Shown: positions 17,654 to 27,256 of the stretch, piece by piece
Numbering within the stretch: the first letter of the stretch is position 1
How the letters are laid out: every line of letters begins with the position of its first letter
From: Zoogloea sp044344315
GTDB taxonomy: Bacteria > Pseudomonadota > Gammaproteobacteria > Burkholderiales > Rhodocyclaceae
NCBI RefSeq assembly: GCF_044344315.1
Contig: NZ_JBIJDC010000013.1
Span: forward strand, 1-64,000
Direction: 5' to 3'
Length of the DNA stretch: 64,000 nucleotides
Program-made: the position numbers and the translations under genes
The notes under the pieces: model-generated
Told to the model about the DNA's origin: nothing
Seen by the model: the letters and a program-made list of their open reading frames with translations, nothing else
Database searches by the model: none

Positions 17654-17683
17654 AAAAAGAAAAAGCCCGGCATGAACCGGGCT
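17654..17683 (-). terminator. Rho-independent terminator of the cold-shock gene
   Basis: On the minus strand AGCCCGG, a six-base loop and CCGGGCT are followed by TTTTCTTTTTC. It lies about 100 bases after the csp stop and just before infA, so infA must have its own promoter or depend on readthrough. Confidence 0.88.
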
Positions 17684-17779
17684 CATTCATGAGGAGGCGG
17701 GCCTGACAACATCTCAGAAGCTCGTCACCTATCAGTGCTCCTGACCGACACGGATGCCGGACAGGCTTCACGCGGCGGA

Positions 17780-17986
17780 TTACTCGGCCGGGCGGATGTT
17801 CGAAGCTTGCTGACCCTTCGGGCCGGTGGTGACGTCAAACGTCACGCGCTGACCTTCGGTCAGGGTCTTGAAGCCGGAGCCTTGAATAGCGGAGAAGTGA
17901 GCGAAGAGATCTTCGCCGCCAGCTTCCGGGGTGATGAAACCGAAGCCCTTGGAATCATTGAACCACTTCACGGTGCCAGTTGCCAT
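17780..17986 (-). CDS. Cold-shock protein (CspA family)
   Basis: A 68-residue single-domain nucleic-acid chaperone. RNP1 reads KGFGFI and RNP2 LFAHF, the latter with Ala where Val is usual. The opening MATGTVKWFNDSKG is standard. AAGGAT lies before the ATG. There is a long upstream region without genes, as in csp genes whose untranslated leaders regulate stability and translation with temperature, but no leader structure was demonstrated here. Confidence 0.96.
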   Translation of the reverse strand: MATGTVKWFNDSKGFGFITPEAGGEDLFAHFSAIQGSGFKTLTEGQRVTFDVTTGPKGQQASNIRPAE

Positions 17987-18429
17987 TTTGAATATCCTTT
18001 AAAAGAAAAAGCAGGGACGTGCCCTGAGGGTAGGGCGAAGCTCAAGACGGCGGGGTGATGAAGGGGGACTGCCGCAGGACTGCGGGTACTGAACCACACA
18101 ACAACAACACTACTTGAAGATCGCGAGCCGTACTTTGCACTGTATCCGCCGCTAAAGCAAACACTATTTTCATTGCGACATCCGGGATAGCCAGTACAGA
18201 AGCGCCTTGCACACCCCACCCGGGCCTCACCCCGCCCGCAGCATGACGACTGGAGCACTACCACCCTCGGCCTGGCAAAGGCGCGGATCTGCGACAATCC
18301 ACCACATTCCACCCGCAAAAGAGAGGCGCTACATTTTCCCTCTGACTGGCAGATGCCACCCCCCGGGCGCATGCACACACCTCGACACCTGCCGGTCCTT
18401 TCGACCTTCTCTCCGGGGATAATCGCCTG
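17987..18429. other. Divergent intergenic region, csp leader side and regB promoter side
   Basis: No coding sequence is supported. The minus-strand half probably contains the csp promoter and a long 5' leader. The plus-strand half must contain the regB promoter. No clear -35/-10 pair was identified by eye. Confidence 0.5.
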
Positions 18430-19692
18430 ATGCCCCTCCCCCTTGCCGCCCACGCCCCCTCCAGCCCCGCGGACGCCCTGCGGCGCCTGCTCAATCTGCG
18501 CTGGCTGTCGATCACCGCCATGCTGCTGGTGGTGGTGTCCGTGCCCTGGTTGCTTGACATCCCCCTGCCTGCGCGCGCCCTCCTGCAAGTGGTGGCCACC
18601 CTGATCACCATCAACCTGATTTCCCTGGTGCGCGCCAGGCGCCTGAGCGACCTGCGCCCGGCCGAGCTGTTCTTCCAGCTGAGCATCGACCTGGGTGCGT
18701 GGAGCGTCTTCCTGTACTTCACCGGGGGCGCTACCAACCCCCTGATCTCCCTGCTTCTGCCCCTGGTGGCCATCGGTGCGGCAACCCTCACCGCGCCCTA
18801 CGCCTGGGCCGTAGCGGCCGAAGCCGTGGCGGCCTACTCGATCCTGTGGGACTTCAACGAACAACTCGACATCTACGACTCCGGCCTGGCCGTGCATTGG
18901 CACCTGGCCGGCATGTGGCTCACCTTCGCCCTCTCTGCCGGGGTGATCGTGTGGTATGTGGTGCGTATGACAGCGGCCATTCGCAGCCGCGACCAGGCCC
19001 TGGCAGAAGCCCGCGAGGCCCGCCTGCGCAACGAGCGCATCGTGGCCCTCGGCAACCTGGCCGCTGGCGCTGCCCACGAACTGGGCACGCCCCTGGGGAC
19101 CATGGCCATCCTGGCCGGCGAACTGGCCCGCAACCCGGCCCTGGATGACGAAGTGCGTGCGGATGCCGAGCTCCTGCGCGAACAGGTCGGGCACTGCAAG
19201 GCCATCCTCGGCAACCTCACCCTGCGCGCCGGGAGTCTGCGTGCCGAGGGCGGCGAAGTGCTGGCCACCGACCTGTGGCTACGCGGCATCATCGAACGCT
19301 GGCGCAGCCTGCGCCCCCATGTGCCACTGACCACCACCTGCCAGTGCGGTGACCCCGCGCCGCGCCTGGTGGCCGACGCGACGCTTGAGCAGGCCATCCA
19401 CAACATCATCAACAATGCTGCCGACGTGAGCCCCGACGGCGTGGAATGTGAAGTCGGCGTCGAGGAGGCACAGATCATTGTTCGTGTACTCGACCGCGGC
19501 CCTGGCGTCCCGGCCGGCTTTCGCCCAGGCGCGAACCGACACCAGGAAGGCAACGGCGACGGTCTGGGCATCGGCCTGCTGCTGGCCTTCGATGCGGTCG
19601 AGCGCTGCAGCGGCAGCATCACATTTTCGCCTCGCCCCGGCGGCGGAACCATCGCCACCCTCACCCTCCCCCTCTCAGCCCTTCGCCCATGA
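18430..19692 (+). CDS. regB: Redox sensor histidine kinase RegB/PrrB/ActS
   Basis: A 420-residue membrane kinase that senses quinone redox state and phosphorylates RegA. About six hydrophobic segments fill residues 20-180. The quinone-binding GGATNP motif is at 99-104. The phosphorylated His216 sits in the RegB-specific box GAAHELGTPLGTMAIL. The redox-active cysteine expected about 40 residues later is present as Cys256 in EQVGHCKAIL. The ATPase domain has NNAADVSPDG, VLDRGPGVP and GDGLGIGLLLA. The stop overlaps the regA start as ATGA. The pair typically controls respiration, nitrogen metabolism and denitrification. Confidence 0.95.
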   Translation: MPLPLAAHAPSSPADALRRLLNLRWLSITAMLLVVVSVPWLLDIPLPARALLQVVATLITINLISLVRARRLSDLRPAELFFQLSIDLGAWSVFLYFTGGATNPLISLLLPLVAIGAATLTAPYAWAVAAEAVAAYSILWDFNEQLDIYDSGLAVHWHLAGMWLTFALSAGVIVWYVVRMTAAIRSRDQALAEAREARLRNERIVALGNLAAGAAHELGTPLGTMAILAGELARNPALDDEVRADAELLREQVGHCKAILGNLTLRAGSLRAEGGEVLATDLWLRGIIERWRSLRPHVPLTTTCQCGDPAPRLVADATLEQAIHNIINNAADVSPDGVECEVGVEEAQIIVRVLDRGPGVPAGFRPGANRHQEGNGDGLGIGLLLAFDAVERCSGSITFSPRPGGGTIATLTLPLSALRP

Positions 19693-20234
19693 CCCCGCAG
19701 GACGCCCCCCACATACTCGTCATCGACGACGACCCCGCCTTTAACCGCGTGCTCACCCGCGCCCTCGCCCAGCGCGGCTTCACCGTCTTTGGTGCCCAGG
19801 AGGCGGAGACGGCCCTGGCCCTGGCCCGGGAGCACGAGCCGGAATACGTGGTCCTCGACCTCAACATCGCCGGCAGCTCCGGCCTGCGCCTGATCGAGCC
19901 CCTGCTGGCGGTCAATCCGGACTGCCGGATCCTCGTGCTGACCGGCTACGCCAGCATCGCCACCACCGTGGACGCCATCAAGCTGGGCGCCACCCAGTAT
20001 CTCGCCAAGCCCGCCGACGTGGACGCCATCCTGAAGGCGCTCAATGCCACCGACGTGATCATCTCCGAAGAGGAAATGGCATCCGGCCCGATGTCGGTGG
20101 ACCGCCTCGAATGGGAGCACATCCAGCGGGTTCTCACCGAGAACGACGGAAACATCTCGGCCACCGCCCGTGCGCTTAAAATGCACCGTCGCACATTGCA
20201 ACGGAAGCTGGCCAAACGGCCGGTCAAGGAATGA
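19689..20234 (+). CDS. regA: Response regulator RegA/PrrA/ActR
   Basis: A 181-residue regulator. The receiver domain has VIDDDP, phosphoacceptor Asp57 in VVLDLNI, VLTGYASI and the Lys in LAKPADVD. A short linker precedes the highly conserved Fis-type helix-turn-helix DGNISATARALKMHRRTLQR, the hallmark of RegA. It is phosphorylated by RegB, encoded upstream with a 4-base ATGA overlap, and is in turn joined by a second ATGA overlap to hslR. Confidence 0.96.
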   Translation: MTPQDAPHILVIDDDPAFNRVLTRALAQRGFTVFGAQEAETALALAREHEPEYVVLDLNIAGSSGLRLIEPLLAVNPDCRILVLTGYASIATTVDAIKLGATQYLAKPADVDAILKALNATDVIISEEEMASGPMSVDRLEWEHIQRVLTENDGNISATARALKMHRRTLQRKLAKRPVKE

Positions 20235-20632
20235 AACCAACGGAAGACCACGACGCACGTGTCCGCCTCGACAAATGGCTGTGGGCGGCACGCTTCTTCA
20301 AGCATCGCACCCAGGCCACCGAGGCGGTCGATGGGGGCAAGATCCAGCTCAACGGGATCCGCGTTAAGCCAGCGCGGGACGTGAAGATCGGCGACCGGAT
20401 CGACATCCAGATCGGCGAGACGCATTTCTGCGTGAGCGTGAAAGGCATTGCCGACAAACGCGGCAGCGCCCCCATGGCCCAGGCGCTCTACGAAGAAACG
20501 GCGGAAAGCAGTGCCGCCCGCGAAGCCGCGCGGGAACAGCGCAAGCTCGCCGCCACACCGGGCTCCGATCTGCACGGCCGCCCCACCAAGCGCGACCGGC
20601 GCCAGATCGGGCGTTTCAGCGGCGAGTTTTAA
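20231..20632 (+). CDS. hslR: Hsp15-like S4-domain RNA-binding protein
   Basis: A 133-residue protein related to Hsp15, which binds 50S subunits carrying stalled peptidyl-tRNA. The S4 domain runs from VRLDKWLWAARFFKHRTQAT through GGKIQLNGIRVKPARDVKIGD, followed by a basic C-terminal tail ending TKRDRRQIGRFSGEF. Its ATG overlaps the regA stop, so redox regulation and this ribosome-rescue factor are probably on one transcript. Confidence 0.93.
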   Translation: MKPTEDHDARVRLDKWLWAARFFKHRTQATEAVDGGKIQLNGIRVKPARDVKIGDRIDIQIGETHFCVSVKGIADKRGSAPMAQALYEETAESSAAREAAREQRKLAATPGSDLHGRPTKRDRRQIGRFSGEF

Positions 20633-20650
20633 GGAGCGTCCGAGCGGCCC

Positions 20651-21523
20651 CTACAGGCCCATGGCCAGCGCCAGGGGCAGAAAGGCCAGCGCCGCCACGT
20701 TGCCGATCAGGACGATGGACGCCACCTTCTCCGGCTCCTGGTGGTAGCGCTCGGCAAAGATGTAGTTGAGCACCGCCGGCGGCAGGGCGCCAAAGACCAA
20801 CAGCAGGGCACGCTCCCGTTCGGGCAGGGGCACCACCAGCATGACGGCAGCGGCCAGCAGCATGCCGATCACCGGCCGTGCCACCGCGCCGATCAGACCC
20901 AGGCGGATCTCGCCGATACGGGACTCGGTGAGGCGTACGCCCAGAGCGAAGAGCATCAGGGGAATGGAGATCTCGCCGAGCATGCGGATGGCGATCATCG
21001 CCGGCTCCCACACCTCAAAGCCACTCAAGCCCACCGCCAACCCCGCCATGGTGGCCAGCACGGAGGGCACTTTCCAGATTCCGCCGAGCTTGATCTGGTG
21101 ATCCAGCAGCCAGGCGCCGAAGGAGAAGTGCAGCAGATTGGAGACCATGAACATCACCACCGCCGGCGCCAGGGCCTGCTCGCCGAAGGCCAGCACGGCC
21201 AGGGGAAGCCCCAGGTTGCCGCAGTTGTTGAACATGATCGGTGGCACCAGGGTCTTCGGGGCGATGCCGAGGACCCGGGCCGTCAGCAGGCCGAGCAGGC
21301 CGGAACCGATCACCACCGCCAGAGTGGCCCCCAGCAGGGGCAGAAACTCGGTGATGTGAAAGGATTTGTTGGCCAGCGCCCCGAACACCAGGGCCGGCAC
21401 GAACACGTCCATGTTCAGCTTGTTGGCGTGGGACAGGTCGGGCTTGGCCCGTCGACCGACCATGAAGCCGATGGCGGTGATGGCAAACAGCGGAAAGAGG
21501 ATGGAGACAATGCGCAGCAACAT
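20651..21523 (-). CDS. AEC-family (auxin efflux carrier-type) transporter
   Basis: A 290-residue integral membrane protein with about ten hydrophobic segments in two halves. The N-terminal half includes FPLFAITAIGFMVGRRAKPD and VPPIMFNNCGNLGLPLAVLA, the NCGNLGLP-type crossover motif of the AEC family; the second half contains ISIPLMLFALGVRL and ALPPAVLNYIFAERY. Bacterial members export or import small organic anions such as malate. It lies downstream of hslU and converges on hslR. The substrate is unknown. Confidence 0.9.
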   Translation of the reverse strand: MLLRIVSILFPLFAITAIGFMVGRRAKPDLSHANKLNMDVFVPALVFGALANKSFHITEFLPLLGATLAVVIGSGLLGLLTARVLGIAPKTLVPPIMFNNCGNLGLPLAVLAFGEQALAPAVVMFMVSNLLHFSFGAWLLDHQIKLGGIWKVPSVLATMAGLAVGLSGFEVWEPAMIAIRMLGEISIPLMLFALGVRLTESRIGEIRLGLIGAVARPVIGMLLAAAVMLVVPLPERERALLLVFGALPPAVLNYIFAERYHQEPEKVASIVLIGNVAALAFLPLALAMGL

Positions 21524-21616
21524 GACCGGAAACCGTTGAGTCCGGACAGATGCCGGTAGAGACCCGATTGTAGAGCCGGCCCCTGGGGGCCGGCGTCGGG
21601 GTTTTCCCCCAGGGAC

Positions 21617-22954
<1,338 letters not shown>

Positions 22955-23026
22955 GGGAACATCCTGGGTGCAGAGCGGGTCTTTCCACCGGTCACGCAGC
23001 GCCGCCCTCGGCGAGGGCGGCTGGCG

Positions 23027-23566
23027 TCACGGCTTCAGCACCTCGATGGTGTGGCAATGATTGGTGTAGATGCACAGGTCGCCGGCGATGGTCAGGGACT
23101 TCTTGACCACCTCTTCGGGCGTAAGCTCGGTGTTCTCGATCAGCCCCCGGGCCGCTGCCTGGGCGTAGGCGCCGCCGCTGCCGATGGCCACGATGCCCTG
23201 CTCGGGCTCGAGCACGTCGCCATTGCCGGTGATGATCAGGGAGTTGTCCAGGTCGGCCACCGCCAGCATGGCCTCCAGGCGGCGCAGCGCCCGGTCGGTG
23301 CGCCAGTCCTTGGCGAGCTCTACCGCGCTGCGCACCAGGTTGCCCTGATGCTTCTCGAGCTTGGCCTCGAAGCGCTCAAAGAGGGTAAAGGCATCCGCCG
23401 TGCCGCCGGCGAAGCCCGCCAGGATGCGGTCCTGGTAGAGCTTGCGCACCTTGCGGGCACTGGCCTTGATGACGATATTGCCGAGGGTGACCTGGCCGTC
23501 GCCCCCCAGGGCGACGTGCCGGCCGCGCCGGACCGAGAGAATGGTAGTGCCGTGATATTGTTCCAT
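23027..23566 (-). CDS. hslV: HslV, proteolytic subunit of the HslUV protease
   Basis: A 179-residue N-terminal-nucleophile threonine peptidase. The propeptide MEQYHG precedes the mature sequence TTILSVRR, so Thr7 becomes the catalytic N-terminus. GGDGQVTLGN, FAGGTADAFTLFERFE and VVAIGSGGAYAQAAA-like blocks follow. The ATG at 23566 is fixed by the propeptide; the in-frame extension to 23614 is not conserved in character. No strong Shine-Dalgarno sequence is seen. Between hslV and hslU a GCCGCCCTC/GAGGGCGGC hairpin (around 23001-23022) could modulate expression of the second gene. Confidence 0.97.
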   Translation of the reverse strand: MEQYHGTTILSVRRGRHVALGGDGQVTLGNIVIKASARKVRKLYQDRILAGFAGGTADAFTLFERFEAKLEKHQGNLVRSAVELAKDWRTDRALRRLEAMLAVADLDNSLIITGNGDVLEPEQGIVAIGSGGAYAQAAARGLIENTELTPEEVVKKSLTIAGDLCIYTNHCHTIEVLKP

Positions 23567-23640
23567 CAGGCGGATATGGGGATCGAAAAAGCAATTACAA
23601 GCCCCACCCGGCACGCCATCAGGCGGCCCCCACAGCCCCC

Positions 23641-24882
23641 TCAGCCGCGCAGTTCGATGCGCGCCACCTGATGGAGACTCATCACCTGCATCAGGGCGGC
23701 AACCATGGAGTTGACGCCTTTCAGCACCACTAGGCGCCCCTGGGCATGGAGCTGGGAAACGATGTTGAAGAGGGTACCGGCCGAGACGAAATCCATGCGC
23801 CGTAGCTGACTGCAGTCCACCTCCACCTTGGTGCGCCCACTGGCAAAGGCCGTGATCTTGCGCAGCACCTCAGTATTCGGGCCGACGATCTCGCCGTCCA
23901 GGCGATAGACGTCACTGAGTTGCACGGCAAGAACCTCTGCACCAGCCTGGCTGGCGGTAAGCTCTGGAGGGGGCTCCCACGAGGGTGGCGACTCCTCGAA
24001 GGTCATGGCGTAATCAACCGCCAGTTCTTCGAAGCGATCATTCTGTTCGGTGTATTGCAGCACTTCCAGCAGCAGCAGCCAGACTGGCTTTTGTTCGGCC
24101 TTGCCAGGCGTAACCACACCGCCCAGGACCGCGGCGAGATGCCCGGCCCCTGCCAGGGACAGCTTGATCTTGGCCTTTCGCAGCCCGCGCACGGCACGTA
24201 GCAACAGTTCGGCACCGGCATTGTCCACGCCACGCAGGCGGCTCAGGTCGATGCGCAAGGCTCCGGTTCGCATGCCGATCTGGATGAGCTGGGCGAACTG
24301 CGCTGCTGCCTGGCCGTTAAGGATGCCGGAAAGATTGACGGTCTGAACCTTGGCTTCGGTGCCCTTGGCCCCCTGGGGAGAAAGGTCCAGCCAGGCGGGC
24401 GGGGAACGTTCGAACTCGGTGGCGTAGCTCAGGCTGAGCGCCTCGAAGCGCTCCCGGTGTCCGGTCAGGCGCAGCAGGTCGAGGAGCATGCCCCACAGGG
24501 TGAGCCGTGCATCGGCACCCCTGATAGTGTTCAAAGCGTGCTCAAGAACCGTCCGGGCGTCATCGTAGCCACCATTGGCGTACAGGATGGCAGCCTCTTC
24601 GGCAGAGGGAGACATTTCGTCGACCCCCTCTTCCACGTGAACCTTGTCGGCACACTGGGCCATGACGCGCTTCAGGTCGCCGCCGGCGATGGTGAAATCG
24701 AGGGACGAGGTTTCACTGTGGGACTTGCCCGGCAGCCGTGACAGGGGCGCTTGGGACAGTGGTGGCGGCGGAGGCGGTGCAGACGGGCGGGAACTGCCCT
24801 GGGCGGGATCGGTACCGACCCGGGGACGCGGTGCTGGACTTCCGGCAGCTGCAGGCTTCTTGCCGAAAAACGGTAGCGCCAC
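23641..24882 (-). CDS. Protein with duplicated helical-repeat plus STAS modules
   Basis: A 413-residue cytoplasmic protein. After a basic start (MALPFFGKKPA) and a Pro-rich linker, residues about 55-110 resemble a small ordered domain. Two copies of the same module follow. Each has a helical hairpin with the pattern W-x-x-L-L-x-x-L-x-x-T-x5-RFE-x-L-x3-YA-x2-FE-x-SPP-x-W, then a STAS-like strand-helix domain (VQTVNLSGILNGQAAAQF and VLAVQLSDVYRLDGEIVG; the second ends with IDLS/VDCSQLRRMDFVSAG). STAS domains bind nucleotides or partner kinases in anti-sigma antagonists. The usual phosphorylated Ser position is replaced around RGVDNAGAE and RRMDFVSAG, so regulation is uncertain. It lies immediately upstream of hslV on the same strand. 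Confidence 0.75.
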   Translation of the reverse strand: MALPFFGKKPAAAGSPAPRPRVGTDPAQGSSRPSAPPPPPPLSQAPLSRLPGKSHSETSSLDFTIAGGDLKRVMAQCADKVHVEEGVDEMSPSAEEAAILYANGGYDDARTVLEHALNTIRGADARLTLWGMLLDLLRLTGHRERFEALSLSYATEFERSPPAWLDLSPQGAKGTEAKVQTVNLSGILNGQAAAQFAQLIQIGMRTGALRIDLSRLRGVDNAGAELLLRAVRGLRKAKIKLSLAGAGHLAAVLGGVVTPGKAEQKPVWLLLLEVLQYTEQNDRFEELAVDYAMTFEESPPSWEPPPELTASQAGAEVLAVQLSDVYRLDGEIVGPNTEVLRKITAFASGRTKVEVDCSQLRRMDFVSAGTLFNIVSQLHAQGRLVVLKGVNSMVAALMQVMSLHQVARIELRG

Positions 24883-24951
24883 TCCACACCCTCCAGTTTG
24901 ATTTGTTCAGATTAAACAGGATAACACTCAACAAAGCATGAGCTGGCTGAT

Positions 24952-25743
24952 TTACAAGCGGTCAGATTTCACACCCAGAGCAAGGATGATGACAACCAGA
25001 AGTAGCGCACAGACCGGACCAAAGGGCTGGTCAAATGCCAGGGACAGGGCAAATGCCAGGCTGTATCCGGCCATCCCGACAGCGGCCGCAAGACCCAGCC
25101 CGAAGCGCCAGCTGCGCCCGAAGCGATAAGCCACCAGAGGGGGGACGAAAACCAGTGCAAAAGCAGCCATTACCCCGATGCTGACCGTGGCAAGGGCGAT
25201 CACCACTCCGGCCAGAAGATCGAAGAGCATCAGCCGGGGCCGCGCATCCAGCCCCCGAGCCTGGTGAAACTCGGGAAAGAAACGCGCCAACAGCAAGGGG
25301 CGATTGAGGCGCAGCAGCACCGGTACAGCCCCGGCGCAGACGAGAGCAACTGCCAGCAGATGCCCCTCACCCGTAAAGTACAGCTGGCCGTCGAACAGGG
25401 CATGGCCAGCCTGCTCGGCAAGGGGATGGTTGGCCACCAGGAGCACACCGCCCCCCCAGGCAAGCAGCATCATCAGAGCGTAGGCATTGGCGCCCGCCGC
25501 CGCGGCAAAACCCTTAGCGAGGGCGGCCAGCAGGGCCGCCAGGGCGCCACCGGCCAGCATCGGCCAGCCCAGCACCATGGCCAGCAGGGCCCCGGCCGAG
25601 GCCATCTGGGCAAAGGCCAGAGCGGCCAGCCACTCACCACGCAGACGCAGGTACATGCCGATCAGCGGCAGCAGGCCGGCCAGCAGCAGGCCGGTCAGAA
25701 ACGGCACCCGGAAAAGCGGGTCGAAAAGCAGTTCGAGATTCAT
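24952..25743 (-). CDS. Metal ABC transporter permease (ZnuB/MntB type)
   Basis: A 263-residue inner-membrane permease of the ABC-3 family for Zn2+ or Mn2+, with about eight hydrophobic segments. Landmarks are LFRVPFLTGLLLAGLLPLIGMYLRLRGEWLAAL near the N-terminus and the coupling region LMLFDLLAGVVIALATVSIG. The ATG at 25743 overlaps the ATPase stop as ATGA, which fixes the start. It is the last gene of the importer block. Which metal is moved cannot be decided from the permease. Confidence 0.92.
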   Translation of the reverse strand: MNLELLFDPLFRVPFLTGLLLAGLLPLIGMYLRLRGEWLAALAFAQMASAGALLAMVLGWPMLAGGALAALLAALAKGFAAAAGANAYALMMLLAWGGGVLLVANHPLAEQAGHALFDGQLYFTGEGHLLAVALVCAGAVPVLLRLNRPLLLARFFPEFHQARGLDARPRLMLFDLLAGVVIALATVSIGVMAAFALVFVPPLVAYRFGRSWRFGLGLAAAVGMAGYSLAFALSLAFDQPFGPVCALLLVVIILALGVKSDRL

Positions 25744-26327
25744 TGCCGCGGCGCCTCCACGGCCACACCCACCTCGATCACCCGGGTGCATACCCGGTCG
25801 ATCAGGGCCGGATCGTGGGAGACGATGACGATGCCCTGGTCCGAATGCGCCCGGCCTAGCCAGTCGGCCAGGTAGTCCACGCCTGCCCGGTCGAGATTGT
25901 TGCTGGGCTCATCAAGCAGCACGATGTCGGCATGAGTGGCCAGGCAAGCCCACAGGCGCAGGAACTGGAGCTGCCCGCCAGACAGGCGGTCGAGCCGCCA
26001 GTCAAGCCGCTCGGCCAGCCACGGGGGCAGCCCGACCGGTGTAGCGCCGGTCAGGGCCAGCAGCTCCCGGCCGGTCAGGGGCACGCCGCGCAGGTCATCA
26101 AAGCCCTGGGCCTGATGGGAGATGGTCAGGCCCGGGGCCTTCTCGACACGCCCGCCAAACACTTTCACCCCTCCCCACAAGGCCTTCAACAGTGTGGACT
26201 TGCCAGCGCCGTTGGGGCCGGCAAGTCCAAGGATCTCGCCCCGGCGTAACTCAAAGCCCAGGGGGCCGGCCACCGGCGCGGCGTAGCCCGCCACCAGCCC
26301 AGTCACGCGAAGCAGGATCCCGTCCAT
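25740..26327 (-). CDS. Metal ABC transporter ATP-binding protein (ZnuC type)
   Basis: A 195-residue ATPase. Walker A is GPNGAGKST near residue 38, the Q-loop lies in ISHQAQGFDDL, the signature is LSGGQ near 121, Walker B is DIVLLDEPSNNLD near 141 and the switch His is in VIVSHDP. It is somewhat short (ZnuC is about 250), with a trimmed C-terminus. The ATG at 26327 is preferred over the GTG at 26330 because AAGGAG then has proper spacing. It starts 9 bases after the binding-protein stop. Confidence 0.92.
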   Translation of the reverse strand: MDGILLRVTGLVAGYAAPVAGPLGFELRRGEILGLAGPNGAGKSTLLKALWGGVKVFGGRVEKAPGLTISHQAQGFDDLRGVPLTGRELLALTGATPVGLPPWLAERLDWRLDRLSGGQLQFLRLWACLATHADIVLLDEPSNNLDRAGVDYLADWLGRAHSDQGIVIVSHDPALIDRVCTRVIEVGVAVEAPRQ

Positions 26328-26336
26328 CACCTCTCC

Positions 26337-27245
26337 TTACTTGAGACCGCCGAGCAGGCGCTGCACGGTATCGTCGAACAGGGCGGTCAGATCACCCGCG
26401 GCGGGGTTGCCGCCCACGGTGAAAGGCAGCACCACCACCGGGATGCCGGCCCGCTCACCAAGCCACTCAGATGCCGTCGGGCGGGAGTAGGCCGCACGCA
26501 GGATCATCCGGGCCGGGGTCTCCTTCTGGCGCGCCAGCAGGCCCGCCAGATGGGCGCTACCCGGCTCGACCCCGGGTTTGGGCTCCAGGGCACCCAGCTC
26601 CTTCAGCCCGAGCCAATCAGCCATGTAAGCAAAGGAACGGTGCTGCACCCACACCGGCACCCCCCGCAATGGTGCAGCCGCCTGCTCCCAGCGCCCCATG
26701 GCGGCCCTCCAGCGCTCGCTGAAGCGGGCCAGATTGGCCCCATATGCGCTAGCGCCAGCCGGATCAATGCGGCTCAGACGCGCGGCCAGGGCTTCGGCAA
26801 CTTTGAGGATGTTGCGCGGATCTGTCTGAACATGGGGATTGCCACCAGGGTGTACGTCTCCATCGGCTCGGTCGAGTCGCGCCGGCACTTCGATCAGGCG
26901 CACCGCACTGGCGGCTTCGAAATAACCCGGCAGCCCCGGATGGATGCCCGCGTTGCCGGATTCCCGCAACACCACCGGCAACCAACCTATTTCCAGATCG
27001 GCGCCGGTGGCCACCACCAGCTGGCTACCCCGTGCCCGGGCGATGAGAGAGGGTTTCGCCTCAATGCGGTGGGGGTCCTGCAGGGCATTGGTGGCAGCAA
27101 AGACCTGGACTCGCTCTCCGCCGATTTCCTTCGCCAGCGCAGCCCATTCGGGCACCGTGGCAAAGACGTTGAGAGCAGCCGCGGCGGGCAGGGCCAGCAA
27201 AGTGAGAAGCACTGCGGCAAGACGCAGCATCAGCTTGGGAAACAT
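26337..27245 (-). CDS. Metal ABC transporter substrate-binding lipoprotein/periplasmic protein (ZnuA-like)
   Basis: A 302-residue cluster A-I (class III) binding protein. A signal peptide (LMLRLAAVLLTLLALPAAAA) precedes LNVFATVPEWAALAKEIGGERVQV. Candidate metal ligands are the His in QDPHRIEAKP, the His residues of DVHPGGNPHVQTDP and the His in VQHRSFAYMADWLG. The long His-rich flexible loop of classical ZnuA is absent. This fits Zn2+ or Mn2+ uptake. The gene is preceded by the outer-membrane protein gene with only 11 bases between them. Confidence 0.9.
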   Translation of the reverse strand: MFPKLMLRLAAVLLTLLALPAAAALNVFATVPEWAALAKEIGGERVQVFAATNALQDPHRIEAKPSLIARARGSQLVVATGADLEIGWLPVVLRESGNAGIHPGLPGYFEAASAVRLIEVPARLDRADGDVHPGGNPHVQTDPRNILKVAEALAARLSRIDPAGASAYGANLARFSERWRAAMGRWEQAAAPLRGVPVWVQHRSFAYMADWLGLKELGALEPKPGVEPGSAHLAGLLARQKETPARMILRAAYSRPTASEWLGERAGIPVVVLPFTVGGNPAAGDLTALFDDTVQRLLGGLK

Positions 27246-27256
27246 GCTTGGACTCC

